DNA of 64,000 bases, from the NCBI GenBank assembly GCA_963930775.1, contig OZ005699.1, positions 1,013,501-1,077,500 of the forward strand. The letters run 5' to 3'. The notes under the pieces are model-generated. The model saw only the letters and a list, made by a program, of their open reading frames with translations, did no database searches and had not been told where the DNA came from. The translations under genes and the position numbers were made by a program. Source of the stretch: Cliona cf. orientalis. Taxonomy: Eukaryota > Porifera > Demospongiae > Clionaida > Clionaidae. Positions within the stretch are counted from its first letter, which is position 1. Each line of letters opens with the position of its first letter. This document shows positions 1 through 10,600 of this stretch, piece after piece.

Positions 1-3000
1 TTAACGAGAGGGGCTTGAGTGACGAGGAGGGGGAAGGAGCTACGTGTACAGGATGGGACGGGGAATGTATTCTGTTTGAAGAAGAGCTGACGGATCTCGA
101 CACAGACACTGACGACGATGACGACAACAACGACGACTTACTGATGAGCGAGCAAGACGTGGAAGACAGCACCAGTGCAGAAGATAATTTCTCAGCTACC
201 AGCAAACACATGCAGCCTCTAAAGACCTGTGTTCAACAGGAATTGACACCTCATCACCACTGTGACCGCCAACAACAACAATTCAACAAAGCTTTCTTAC
301 AAGTAAATGGTGCTGGTCTGACAGCTCCGGAAAGAGAGATGTCTAATAACTCGGTAATAACTGGTGAACAACATCGCCATCATGGTGCTGCTAGTACTAG
401 TAGTAATAATGATATTGGTCATGGTGTGGATGCTGCTACAGAGAATGGGCTTGCCGACCTGATAGCTGAAGTGGAGAGAAGAAGACTTCGTGATTTCGGT
501 CGAGATCCCACACTCGATCATCAAATAGTAGAAGGCAGCTGCAACGTGCCCAGCAAGAGAGAGGGCAGCCCTGGAGCAGATATGCAGAGAGAGAGGAGCA
601 AAAGTGTCCCATGTGCCACAAAAGAGAGGCTTTCCAGATATAAAGTTAGTTTTGATCAAAAGCCTGGCACTCCTGCCGTTAAAACTTGTGGAGAAGCATC
701 AGCTTCAGATGTTGGTGTTGGGGGTAGTCTGGGTGTCTCTACTCCACGCGGCAGCGATCAACCATCACCAGCCCTCACTCCCAGCCTCTTCCCAGGATGC
801 CTGCCACCCACCATACACTTTCCTATGCCCGATGAAAACTGTGAGGTGATCTCTCTCTCTCTCTACAATTTGTGTGTGTGATTGACCAGTTAATCTTTCT
901 TTCTTTACCATAGATGTTCCTCTTTCTAAAGAGCAGAGAGCTCTTCTCAAGTGGAAAATGAGCAGCATAACACCTAATGTGGTTAAGAATTGTATTGCAA
1001 GAGCCGGCTTCACTAAGTGTACAAGTCAGTATTTATCTTGTGTCAAATTTGCTTATGACTGTTTGTCTTTTTTCTCTCTCTCTCTCTCTCCTCTCCTGCT
1101 CATGATACAAGGAGGTAGTGCTTGGCTTGGTTACTGGGGCAAGCATATGAAGGCACCTTCATTCAGAAACATCAAAGAACACCAAAAGGCAAGCAGATGA
1201 ATAATATTATCTTTATAAGCTGTCAGTGCATGATGCACTTCTGGAAATAAAACATTAGCATCAGTCAATTCCACTACCAACTTAGAGTGTGTTCACAAGC
1301 TAAGATCGCAAATCTGCTCTGTATCTTGCAGGTTAATCATTTCCCTGGGACGTTTCAGATCGGCAGAAAGGACCGACTTTGGCGAAATCTGTCCCGACTC
1401 CAGGCCAGGGTGGGACGGAGAGACTGCGACTTTGTACCGCAAACGTTTGTCCTTCCTCAGGACACGAGGAAGCTCAAGAAACAGTTTGAGGAGGGAGGTA
1501 CCAAGCAGAAATGGATACTGAAGCCAGTAAGATAACAATTATTATTCTAGCCAGTAGGAATAACCATCATCATGCCATATTATATATGCATAAAATTAAT
1601 TTCTGTGTTTGGGTCCCAAATCGCCTTTGCAGTGTTTAAATTTAGCAGTTCGGTACAGGATCATCATACGTATATACATGCACGAAGTATTTACCAATTT
1701 TTTCAGCTAAGTACTGATTTATCTGTACTTGCAGCCTGCTGCAGCTCGGGGTATTGGAATCAGACTAGCACACAAGTGGAGCCAGATTCCAAAGAAAAAG
1801 CCCGTGATTGTACAAAGGTCAGAGTATTCCATGAAAACATTTAATGAAAACTTACTACACATGTAACTAATTTCAAATTACCCCATGTCACAGGTATTTG
1901 GCTGATCCGTTTCTGATTAACGGGAGCAAGTTCGACCTGAGGGTGTATGTCTACGTCTCGAGCTATGATCCCCTCATCATCTATGTCTTCAGGGAAGGAC
2001 TGACTCGTTTTGCCACTTGCAAGTGAGTCTAATTATATGCTATCCTTTTTTAATTTACACCTCTTCTGGTAATGACCGCTGATTGTGTTGTTATCCTTTT
2101 TTCTTATCAGATACTCTTCTGCTATGAAGAATCTATCCAATAGATTCATGCATCTCACAAACTATAGGTCAGTCAGATCTGCTCTCTCTCTCTCTCCCTC
2201 CCCCCCCCTCTCCCTCTCTGCTTTTCTCTCTTTCTCCTTTGACAAGAATACATACAGCTATCTCTCATACTATACTCTTTCCTTCACAGTATTAACAAAC
2301 AGAATTCAGAGTTCACTCCCAACACTGATGAGACAGTGTGTCAGGGACACAAGTGGGGCCTGCTGGCGCTGTGGCGCTACATGCGGACCCACCTGGGAGT
2401 CGATACAGAGAGGGTTTGGGACTCCATCAAAGACCTGATCATCAAGACAATCATCAGCTCTGAGCCGTATGTCAGCTCCTACGTCAAGGCCTTCGTCAGG
2501 AATAGGTTAGAACACTCTCCACACAAGTATTATAATATTATTAAATCTTACTACCAGCAAACAATATTAATACAGTCCATATAATATTAGTACATGTACT
2601 TATAATTTTATATTTGTCACATGGCCAAATCCTGGCTGGGTGCATAATATTATAATGCATGACATTATAATTATCTATCTATCTATCTATATTATGTATC
2701 TGTAGTTGGCAAATTTGTCTATTGGTGAAATTTTTAAGCTTAAACGGTATGCATACGGATAATTTTTATGCTATAGACACAGTGTTCATGAGCTGTTTGG
2801 TTTTGACATCATGCTGGATCGGCAGCTGAAGCCTTGGGTCTTGGAGGTGAATATCTCCCCCAGCCTGCACTCCAACTCGCAGCTCGACGTCAACATCAAG
2901 GGAAGGATGGTCAGGGACCTCTTCAACATCACTGGGTTCTACCTTCCAACCAGGCAACAGATAGCAGGAGAGTAAGTATATTATCACTATGATAGTACAT

Positions 3001-4236
3001 CAGAATTCAGCTTAGATAAGATTTTGCTCATGGCTTTCCTATAATACATTGGTGTGATTTAGTATGAGAACAGCTTCAAATTTCAAAGATATGGAGTTTA
3101 TTATTACTGAGTCTGTTGTATAATTTTTATAGCCTCATTCCTGTGTTATCTAGTCCACTACAGGAGTGGCTTTGGGGTGCTGGCTATACTTCCATCATGC
3201 ATCATCAAACTTAATTATGATTATTTAAATCTGCATGTGCAGGGAGCCATTTATTCATCACACTATGAGTCTATCACCAGAGGAGAGAATAAAGGTAAGT
3301 TATGCAGCATAATATTATGCCCTAAGATCATAATAGATTTTTCATCTTTTCTACTAATTTCAGCATTCTCACTTTGTACAAAGAAGTATGCCAAAGGTAT
3401 GTGCATTAAAAAAAAACAACCATAACAGACTCTATGAATTCATCAACAATTTTGCTTGTAGACTGAACGGAAGAGGATACTAGATTCTCTGACACCCGAT
3501 GATATACGCATGCTAATGCTTTTTGAAGATGAGGTAAATTTATTGACTGTAATGTTTTGCTTGATCCATATACATGTACAGAAGTAAAGACGATATCATA
3601 ATTGTTTTGTCCTTTCAGCTGTCAAGGTGTGGCCACTTTGAGCGAGTCTACCCCTTAGCAAATTTCGATAGGTATAGAAAATTTTTTGAAATAGAGGTGA
3701 GTGATGTCTACGTGATCATTTTTGGTTACCGTACTGGTATCAATATTTTTCTTACAGAAATACTACAACATTCTACTTGGTGAATGGGCAGCAAAATATG
3801 AAAAATGTCCAAGAAAAGGTAATTATTATAATATAGCTATAGTTAGTTGTCATGAGATTCTTGGCTTTATTATGACACTGTGGCATTGAAAACGTTACGT
3901 GGGGAGATTTCCTGGGATTTCCCTGGGCGCTGGCTGCATGCCATGCATAGCAATATTATTCCTTGTAAGGGAAGTAATTGGGGGATGCTTAGCTGGCTTA
4001 ATTGCGTAGTGTCAGTATCAACAGAAGCCATATACCGCCATAGTCAGATCTTTAAGGACTTGTACTTTGGTACTTGCCATGGGGGTGCTCCCTAGTAGTG
4101 TGAGGTCTAGGCCTAGGGGAAGCCCCCAAAATTAATGCCAACATCAGCCTACAAAGCATGTTTGTTCTTCTATGCAGGTGTTTTACTGCTGCAGAGACTA
4201 GCATTTCAGTCTGGTGTCTCTTGCAATCCTGGATAG
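1..4236 (+). CDS. TTLL4: TTLL4-like tubulin polyglutamylase (5' end outside window)
   Basis: ATP-dependent ligase of the tubulin-tyrosine-ligase-like family; TTLL4 enzymes add glutamate side chains to tubulin and other Glu-rich proteins. Exons: 1-840, 914-1024, 1112-1188, 1332-1526, 1735-1817, 1894-2022, 2111-2167, 2290-2505, 2777-2971, 3243-3294, 3364-3396, 3462-3533, 3619-3696, 3758-3818, 4178-4236; all phases agree and the chain stops at 4234-4236. The first exon codes an acidic, low-complexity N-terminal region. The TTL domain follows, with FQIGRKDRLWRNLSR, the ATP-site stretch WILKPPAAARGIGI, KFDLRVYVYVSSYDP, FMHLTNYSINK, HELFGFDIMLD and WVLEVNISPSLHS; the Asp, Glu and Asn expected for metal and ATP binding are present. 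A TTLL4-type C-terminal block (LTPDDIRML, CGHFERVYPL, KYYNILLGEW) separates it from other TTLLs. The intron after 1188 has a GC donor. The third exon could equally start at 1115. It converges on the gene at 4491. Confidence 0.9.
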
Positions 4237-4490
4237 AGACAGCTAGACATTCACATAGGTGCACATGTATTATTTATTATATTATTATTAGTCCAATCTC
4301 AATTACTGGAAAATGGATAATCAAAATAATTATTATTACTCAAAAAAATTATTAATGACTTCTTATTATCAGTGATCATGCGCTATTCCAGACATTACTG
4401 ACCATGCAAGCTATAATAGCTAACACAATAATAATAAAATTATTATCATAATATTATTATGACATAATATTGTGTACTTAAGCTTGTAAC

Positions 4491-6077
4491 TTAATCCCGC
4501 AGTACTAAAGAACGAGGCCCACAGTGACGTGCAGCCGCAGCTAACTTGCGCCTTTCCACGATCTCCATCACCATCAGCTTCTTATACTCTTTCCATCTCC
4601 TAGTCTCATTGAAGCTTTGCAGGGCCACCTTCCTCGAGGGGTAAAGCTTTTCAGCTTCGCTTCTCATCCTGGCCAGGCATCTACCTCCCCCACCACACTT
4701 CATGAACACCATCCTGTTGATGAGAAGTACTTCGGCTTTTTCGTGGGATATTACAGACACGCCTATGTCTCCCTCTCCAACACCGAAATAGTCTCCAGGC
4801 TGAAGTATGCGAAGTACCCACCATTTTTTCACCTGGCGGAGGAACTGATCTGGTGTGTTGGTCTCATTCTGATTCCTGATTCCAATTGATAGTGGAGGGA
4901 GCTTGAACGTATCTTGGGTGAATTTTGGACACTGTTGTTCATTACGCTCCCAGAAGTAAACTTCCTGGACGACTTTACACGTTCCTTTCACAATGAAGAA
5001 TACATTTTCAGAATATATAGCAAGATCCTTCAAAATCACAGTACTGGGCAAATACTCGACAGTCTGTGAGCTTTCTACAGCATAGTGTAGATTAGCGTGG
5101 CTCCATTCTTCAAACAAGGGGTGTTTCTTGAAATATTCCATCCTTTCCTTCCACTCTTTCTCGTAATTTTTCTTTAGCACTTCGTCAAAATCTGGTTTGT
5201 CAACTTTCAAGAATTCCGAGTGCTCTTTACACACTATAGTTGCTCTTCTTCGATCATCATGCAGCAAGGCCAGCTCACCAAAGGCAGCCCCTGAACTCAG
5301 CTCACCGACTATCATGTTTATCTTCTTTCCCGTTCTTTGGTCCTTCTCTTGCATCTCCACATAGACGCTCCCCGATAGAATGAAATAAAAGTTGAAACCA
5401 ATGTCTCCTTGACGAATCACCACCCTTCCTACATCAAACGATTCGTAGTACAACACTCTAGCAAGCTCTTTTCGTACGTACATAGGGTAGCGATCGAAAC
5501 ACTTCAATCTGATTGTAAAACGGTGAAGAAACTTCAATTCATCCTCAGTTCGTAGCCATGATGGTTTTACAAGGATGGCTTTTGCTTTAGGGGAAAGTCC
5601 ATCCCAAGATTGTATCTCGGGCTTGAAAGCGTTCACGTTGAACGTTAACGTTTCACCGTGCATTCCGGATCCATCTATGACGGTCATCTTCAAATTTTCC
5701 TCTGCTCTCTGTAGACCTTTTTTCCACACGATCTGATTCTTTACTTTGTTGGCCAGAGTCTTGAATCTCTGCAGTGGTGAAGCCTCCCTCCCTTCAGTGC
5801 TTCTTTCTTGGGGTGATGGACTTTCCAACGCTCCATGAGGATTATATTTTGATGATAATCCATAGTTTGTACCACTACTTCTTCGCCTACTGTATTCCCT
5901 CCTGGATAGATTTGCGCCGGCGGGTGCTGGACTCGGACATGCGGGACTCCATAGCCTGGACGAGGAGGATTGCGACACGATACTGTCTCTGTTCCGTTTC
6001 TTTGCCCGTTGGGACGTTAATAATTCCGGAAGCTTGGCGGGGTTAGAAGATACCTTGTGAGAGGTACGAGCGGCCAT
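4491..6077 (-). CDS. Cyclic-nucleotide-binding-domain protein, CNBD2-like
   Basis: A single uninterrupted frame of 528 residues, unusual beside its intron-rich neighbours. About 135 Ser/Arg-rich residues come first. A helical lead-in (LKFLHRFTIRLKCFDRYP) is followed by one clear cNMP-binding domain from about residue 205 to 330: FDVGRVVIRQGDIGFNFYFI, then the phosphate-binding cassette FGELALLHDDRRRATIV, which keeps the Glu and Arg that contact the cyclic phosphate. The C-terminal half (NVFFIVKGTCKVV, LQPGDYFGVGEG) looks like a second, degenerate cNMP-like fold without a good cassette. No channel, kinase or GEF domain is visible. The arrangement fits the CNBD2 family, whose vertebrate member is linked to sperm function. 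The start is the first ATG in frame at 6077. Intronless structure may mean an old retrocopy or intron loss. I am sure of the domain, less sure of CNBD2 orthology. Confidence 0.85.
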   Translation of the reverse strand: MAARTSHKVSSNPAKLPELLTSQRAKKRNRDSIVSQSSSSRLWSPACPSPAPAGANLSRREYSRRRSSGTNYGLSSKYNPHGALESPSPQERSTEGREASPLQRFKTLANKVKNQIVWKKGLQRAEENLKMTVIDGSGMHGETLTFNVNAFKPEIQSWDGLSPKAKAILVKPSWLRTEDELKFLHRFTIRLKCFDRYPMYVRKELARVLYYESFDVGRVVIRQGDIGFNFYFILSGSVYVEMQEKDQRTGKKINMIVGELSSGAAFGELALLHDDRRRATIVCKEHSEFLKVDKPDFDEVLKKNYEKEWKERMEYFKKHPLFEEWSHANLHYAVESSQTVEYLPSTVILKDLAIYSENVFFIVKGTCKVVQEVYFWERNEQQCPKFTQDTFKLPPLSIGIRNQNETNTPDQFLRQVKKWWVLRILQPGDYFGVGEGDIGVSVISHEKAEVLLINRMVFMKCGGGGRCLARMRSEAEKLYPSRKVALQSFNETRRWKEYKKLMVMEIVERRKLAAAARHCGPRSLVLRD

Positions 6078-6300
6078 TATTGCATTGGCGAGGACTTGAT
6101 CGAGCGCGTTCCGGTTCTACAACTGCGCATGCGCACTAAGAACACAAGCGTACTTTGAACTTAGCTCCAGAGATGAACTTCTAAGATAAGATTATTCTTT
6201 TGAGGTGATCAATAATAATTGCTGTAGCTAGTTGAAAATAATAAAACTGATAATAGAGGTATCATAGTAGCAACAACAATAACAAAAATTAATCAATAAT

Positions 6301-7037
6301 TCATAGCTTCTCAAGTCCAGAGCAATCCACTCGACACTGTAGAAATATTGTATCATTTTTCACATACGAGTCGTCGTCCAATACTGAGAGGGGGGCAAAT
6401 TTTGGGCACCCCGAGGCCACGTTCATGTCATTCACAGGCTGCTGAAAAGAGGAGGAGGCTGGGTCGGGACGAAATGACTGTACAATATTTTTCTTCCTAT
6501 TCTGATCGAGAAGGACCAATGAGATCGTCTGTCTGAAAGGCCACTGAAGGAGAGGGTCATACTCCCCTTTCATTAGCGTGAGGAAGAAGGAGAGGTGAGT
6601 GCCCTTTCCACTTCCATCTCCATCCATGTACAGCCTCAGGCACATCTTGTATCCATGACGACTGGTGTAGAAAGGAGCAGAGTAGAGGGAGACCGTCTTT
6701 CCGGATTTTGCCTCGGAAATTCTTCTCTTTACCTCGGGAATTTTCCATACAAATGTCCCATCATAACTCGAAACTTGCATGGTATGAACGAGAAGATCCA
6801 ACTCTTTGTAGTTTTCTTCAAGTTCTTTGATTCTCTGTTCGAGACTCAGTTCCTGGGTGCGTTCATGTTCATTTTGCTCTGCAACTTGTTTATCTTCGTC
6901 CAAATGCTGCTAGACATGATAAAAACAATTCAATCGGATCTGGCCCTAAATCATTGATATCCTACTGAACTTACTTCATTTCTTTGTCCACCCTCATTAG
7001 GACAAGGAACATCCACTTCAGGACCTTCAGTAGCCAT
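6301..7037 (-). CDS. TRAF-C (MATH) domain protein without RING finger
   Basis: Two exons, 7037-6975 (21 residues from MATEGPEVDV) and 6909-6301, joined in phase 0 (GTAAGT donor; acceptor 6909 or 6906), give about 223 residues. After an acidic start comes a short coiled coil (LEQRIKELEENYKELDLLVH) and then a complete TRAF-C/MATH fold: YDGTFVWKI, the SAPFYTSRHGYKMCLRLY strand pair, GDGSGKGTHLSFFLTLMKGE, LLQWPFRQTISLVLLDQ and a C-terminal block ending DTIFLQCRVD. These are hallmarks of TRAF1/2/3/5-type receptor-binding domains. Full TRAFs have a RING and TRAF zinc fingers before the coiled coil; both are absent, and exon 1 is too short to encode them. It could be an adaptor or a decoy for full TRAFs (inference). 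It sits on the same strand as, and directly downstream of, the kinase-ZU5-Death gene. Confidence 0.88.
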
Positions 7038-7660
7038 GTAGATCAATCTCTATGGAAATCTATACAATACAAAACTAAACCTTGTGAAAAGGGCTTGCTG
7101 AGCACGTGGTGGGTTAGTCTCATACCTATATATACCCAGGCAGGCTATCACGAGACTATAATAGTGGTGGGTAAGGAGGCTCCGGGGAAGGCCTGGCCCC
7201 ACTACCATCTATGGTGAAGCATGGCAGGCCACAAATTTAATATGACTTACCGCGGTCGGATGAAGCAATCACGATAAAGTACACGATCAACTTGACGCAC
7301 CTGGAGCCACAAAAATATTTGCTGGTGAGCGCCAGCTATATGTATCGCTGGCCGTGAACAGTGCCTGTTTTTATAGCGTGACAGAAAAGTCCCGTACCCG
7401 GGGATATGGATCCCCAGGGTCTTTTCGTCATGAGCACGTGCTTTTTTAATTAAATTTTAGCATTACCTGGCGCGCATGCGCTCCTGATACGTTTGCATAA
7501 TATTCATGGATCTGGCCGAAGATTGCATTGGTTCAGTAATATTAATCAGTATGTTACTTCCAAACATGGTAACTTTTATCATATTCATGGTTACATACAT
7601 TGGCAATATGAATTATAGTGAGAATATTAAAAGCACTGAGACTATATAAATATCCTAACA
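7038..7660 (-). other. Intergenic spacer upstream of the TRAF-C gene, with a hairpin
   Basis: No coding exon seen. The segment should hold the promoter of the TRAF-C gene and the 3' end of the kinase-ZU5-Death gene. At 7384-7426 an imperfect inverted repeat can fold: GAAAAG pairs with CTTTTC, ACCC with GGGT and GGGGA with TCCCC around a six-base loop. Its role is unknown; it could simply be a small repeat. Confidence 0.4.
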
Positions 7661-10600
7661 TCAAAGAAATTTATCTTTAAGTTCCTGAGCAAGTGATTCA
7701 TAATCAAGCTCTTCAATGGCATCAATAATGGCTGACCAACAGGGAGGGGGATCATCCTGCCTCAGCCATAGCTTTATCATTTCTCTGAAACACTTCTTTG
7801 TGTGGCTAGAAGATTTGCTCCTTATTTCATCTAGGGCTCCTTGCTCAAGTTCAAGAAATAGTCCTATGTCCTCCCAGTCCGTAGAAACTTTACTAGAAAG
7901 TTCCCTAATCAGCAGATTGAAACTGATCTCAGAACTACTTTTGTTGTACTGGCCCTTGATACTAGACTGAGATCCTATATAAAAAAATACCATGACTGGC
8001 GATCTATAATTTTTTTTATTATAGCCATAATAGTGCTCTTAATTAGACTCATCACCTGATAATTTATCATGTTGTGGGCCGACAACAGGTGGCTCAGAGG
8101 CAATACAAGCTGTAGAAAAATTGTACACTATCATCTTGATTGTATACAAATGTCACAAATTGAATATGTTATGTCAGATGGTATGGACAGTGTGCTATAA
8201 AAGACATGTATGACATACAGAATAAGAGTGTCATGCAGTCACCTTGCTCAGATTTTGAAGCACGTATGTTGCTTGTTTTTGATTTTTGAAGATCGTCCAA
8301 CTCCTGGAGCTTCTTCACCAACTTTGAGTGGTTGCCCATCTTATCCACTGCATCAGCCAGAGCTCTCCATGAACACTCAGTACAGTTCCTGTGCCAATAT
8401 TCAATCACTGCCGTCCTTTGTTCACTGACTTCTCGATGGTCCTTCCTAAACTCTTCAAGGATATGATACTTAATATCTAAGAATATGCCCAACTGAAGCG
8501 GTTTTGTAATGACTTGAAGTTCTGGCAAAATTTCTGCAAGACTGGGTTGTGTTGTGTGTGCTGATTCAGAAGCATCAGTATGGCTCTGTTGATGTCTGAA
8601 TCTTTCCTCTGACTTGGCGAAACACTTGGAATTTGCAGCTAATCGATATCATTCCGAAAGAAAAACAAGAGACACAGTACATTTGTGTATGTATGTATAC
8701 AATGTACATTATTTTACCTATAATGTTGATAGTGAAGATATTGTATGGCTCTCTTGCCCCCTTTAAATTCACAGGTTGCAGCTCGAGGTCAGTTACTTGT
8801 TCCGAGTCACATTTGACCATTAGCTGGCATGAAGGGATCCTTTTTCCTTCCTTAAAGCTGTCTACTTCCTTTTTCGCTATCTGAAATTTGATCACAATAT
8901 TAAAGATGAATTTTATAAGGCTAGCTATAAACCATGAATTAATTATAATAATCTTACTACTGGAGGAGTAAGTGATAATATCCTCCATGCATTATCATCT
9001 GAGACTATTCCTTTTGATGACGGAAATGGAATATCTAGTTTAATTTGATTATCTTCAAATTCCACAGGCTGATCATGTTGGCACACTGCGTTCTTCTTTT
9101 GGTAGTGCTCATCAAGAACCTATGAGTATATATCATGTAAACAATAGCTAAATCAACATGCACAATTATAATATTACTATACTGTGCTAACTTTTTTGTG
9201 AGTACTTGTATTCCAGAGTATGGTAAAATATACTCCAAATTTCTTTGCATCGTTCTCTTGATAATAGACATTAACACAATAGTCTCTTTCATCAGTATCT
9301 CTTTGGATGACCCCAAATTGGCAAAATTTGCTTAGCTCAATACATCCATAGGAAGCGTTACACGGAAAACAACTGTACAAGATACCATCCATTTCTGGGG
9401 TCTCTCCCGTTTCAACAGCATGAAATAACGATGTTTTCTCTTTGGAGTCAGATCGGATAGCTCTAACAAAGGAGAGTTTGTGAGTGTTTTTTGGCTTGGC
9501 ACAGTGTTGAATTTCTAAAGTAACTGGTTCGGAAAACCGACATTTTGGAACACATTTTATTGAATAGACTGCACTGACGAGATGTGAATCTTTAGGAAAT
9601 TTGTAGTCTCCCAATGTCCTAGTCTTGATAGATACGGAGCACTGCTCTATACCTTCAGGCAGGGAATTCTCAGGAACGTGGAGACTGAGACCAAATTCAG
9701 GCCATGATAAATACTGTTCAGCATTAGTTATTATCAGGGACAATTCAGAACTCAGATCGCCTATATATATCAATACAAGAACGAACATATTAAATTAATA
9801 AAATATACACAGCTATGACAGCTATATAGTGCAACTGGAGGTCATGCAGCTATTTAATATTATTATACCACATGAGGGTGAATTTGTGCATGGAAGTCCA
9901 ACCTTACCTATTTTTTCCTCCTGGACCATAGAATGTAGTGATGTTGTGGGTGATGTGGGTGAAATCAGTGAAGTCTGCTGCTGCATATCTGTGATTGGTA
10001 AACTATCTTCAAAATTTGTTGTAGGGGGGGCTTCTAGATCTTCTGCATCTTCTAATTCATCGAAAATTTCATCGAAATAGCGGATATACTCAACTGCGGA
10101 GCTGATGATTGGTCGATCAAGTAGCTCGTGTGCAAGGGGACGTGACTGAGGGTCCTTACGAAATACGTCAATGAATAACTGTTTGACTTCAGGTTCAATA
10201 TCCAGCTCATACAATGGAATCAGGTCATTGATCCTGTCATCTTCGTAATTTCCAATCTACAAAATAATAAAACATAACCACAATACTATTTATTCATCAT
10301 ATTGTACCTAGAATTTCATAGAGTTACTAAAAACAGTACGAGTATGCATAGTATTGTAGTTACTGTACAAATTAGAAGCCAAATAAGGTAGCTACCCCTT
10401 AACAACAAACTGATTACCATATATTTAATAATAACTTCATATAGACCTGTAATAAAATACTGATAGCTAGTGAATCAGATGTGTACTTTACACTTACCTC
10501 GAAAAACACTGCCTCCATATTTTTCACCATCTCTTGGTAGCAGAAAGGCATCCTAGCAGTTAACATTTCTACTAGAACGCAGAGTGTACTCCAAATATCG

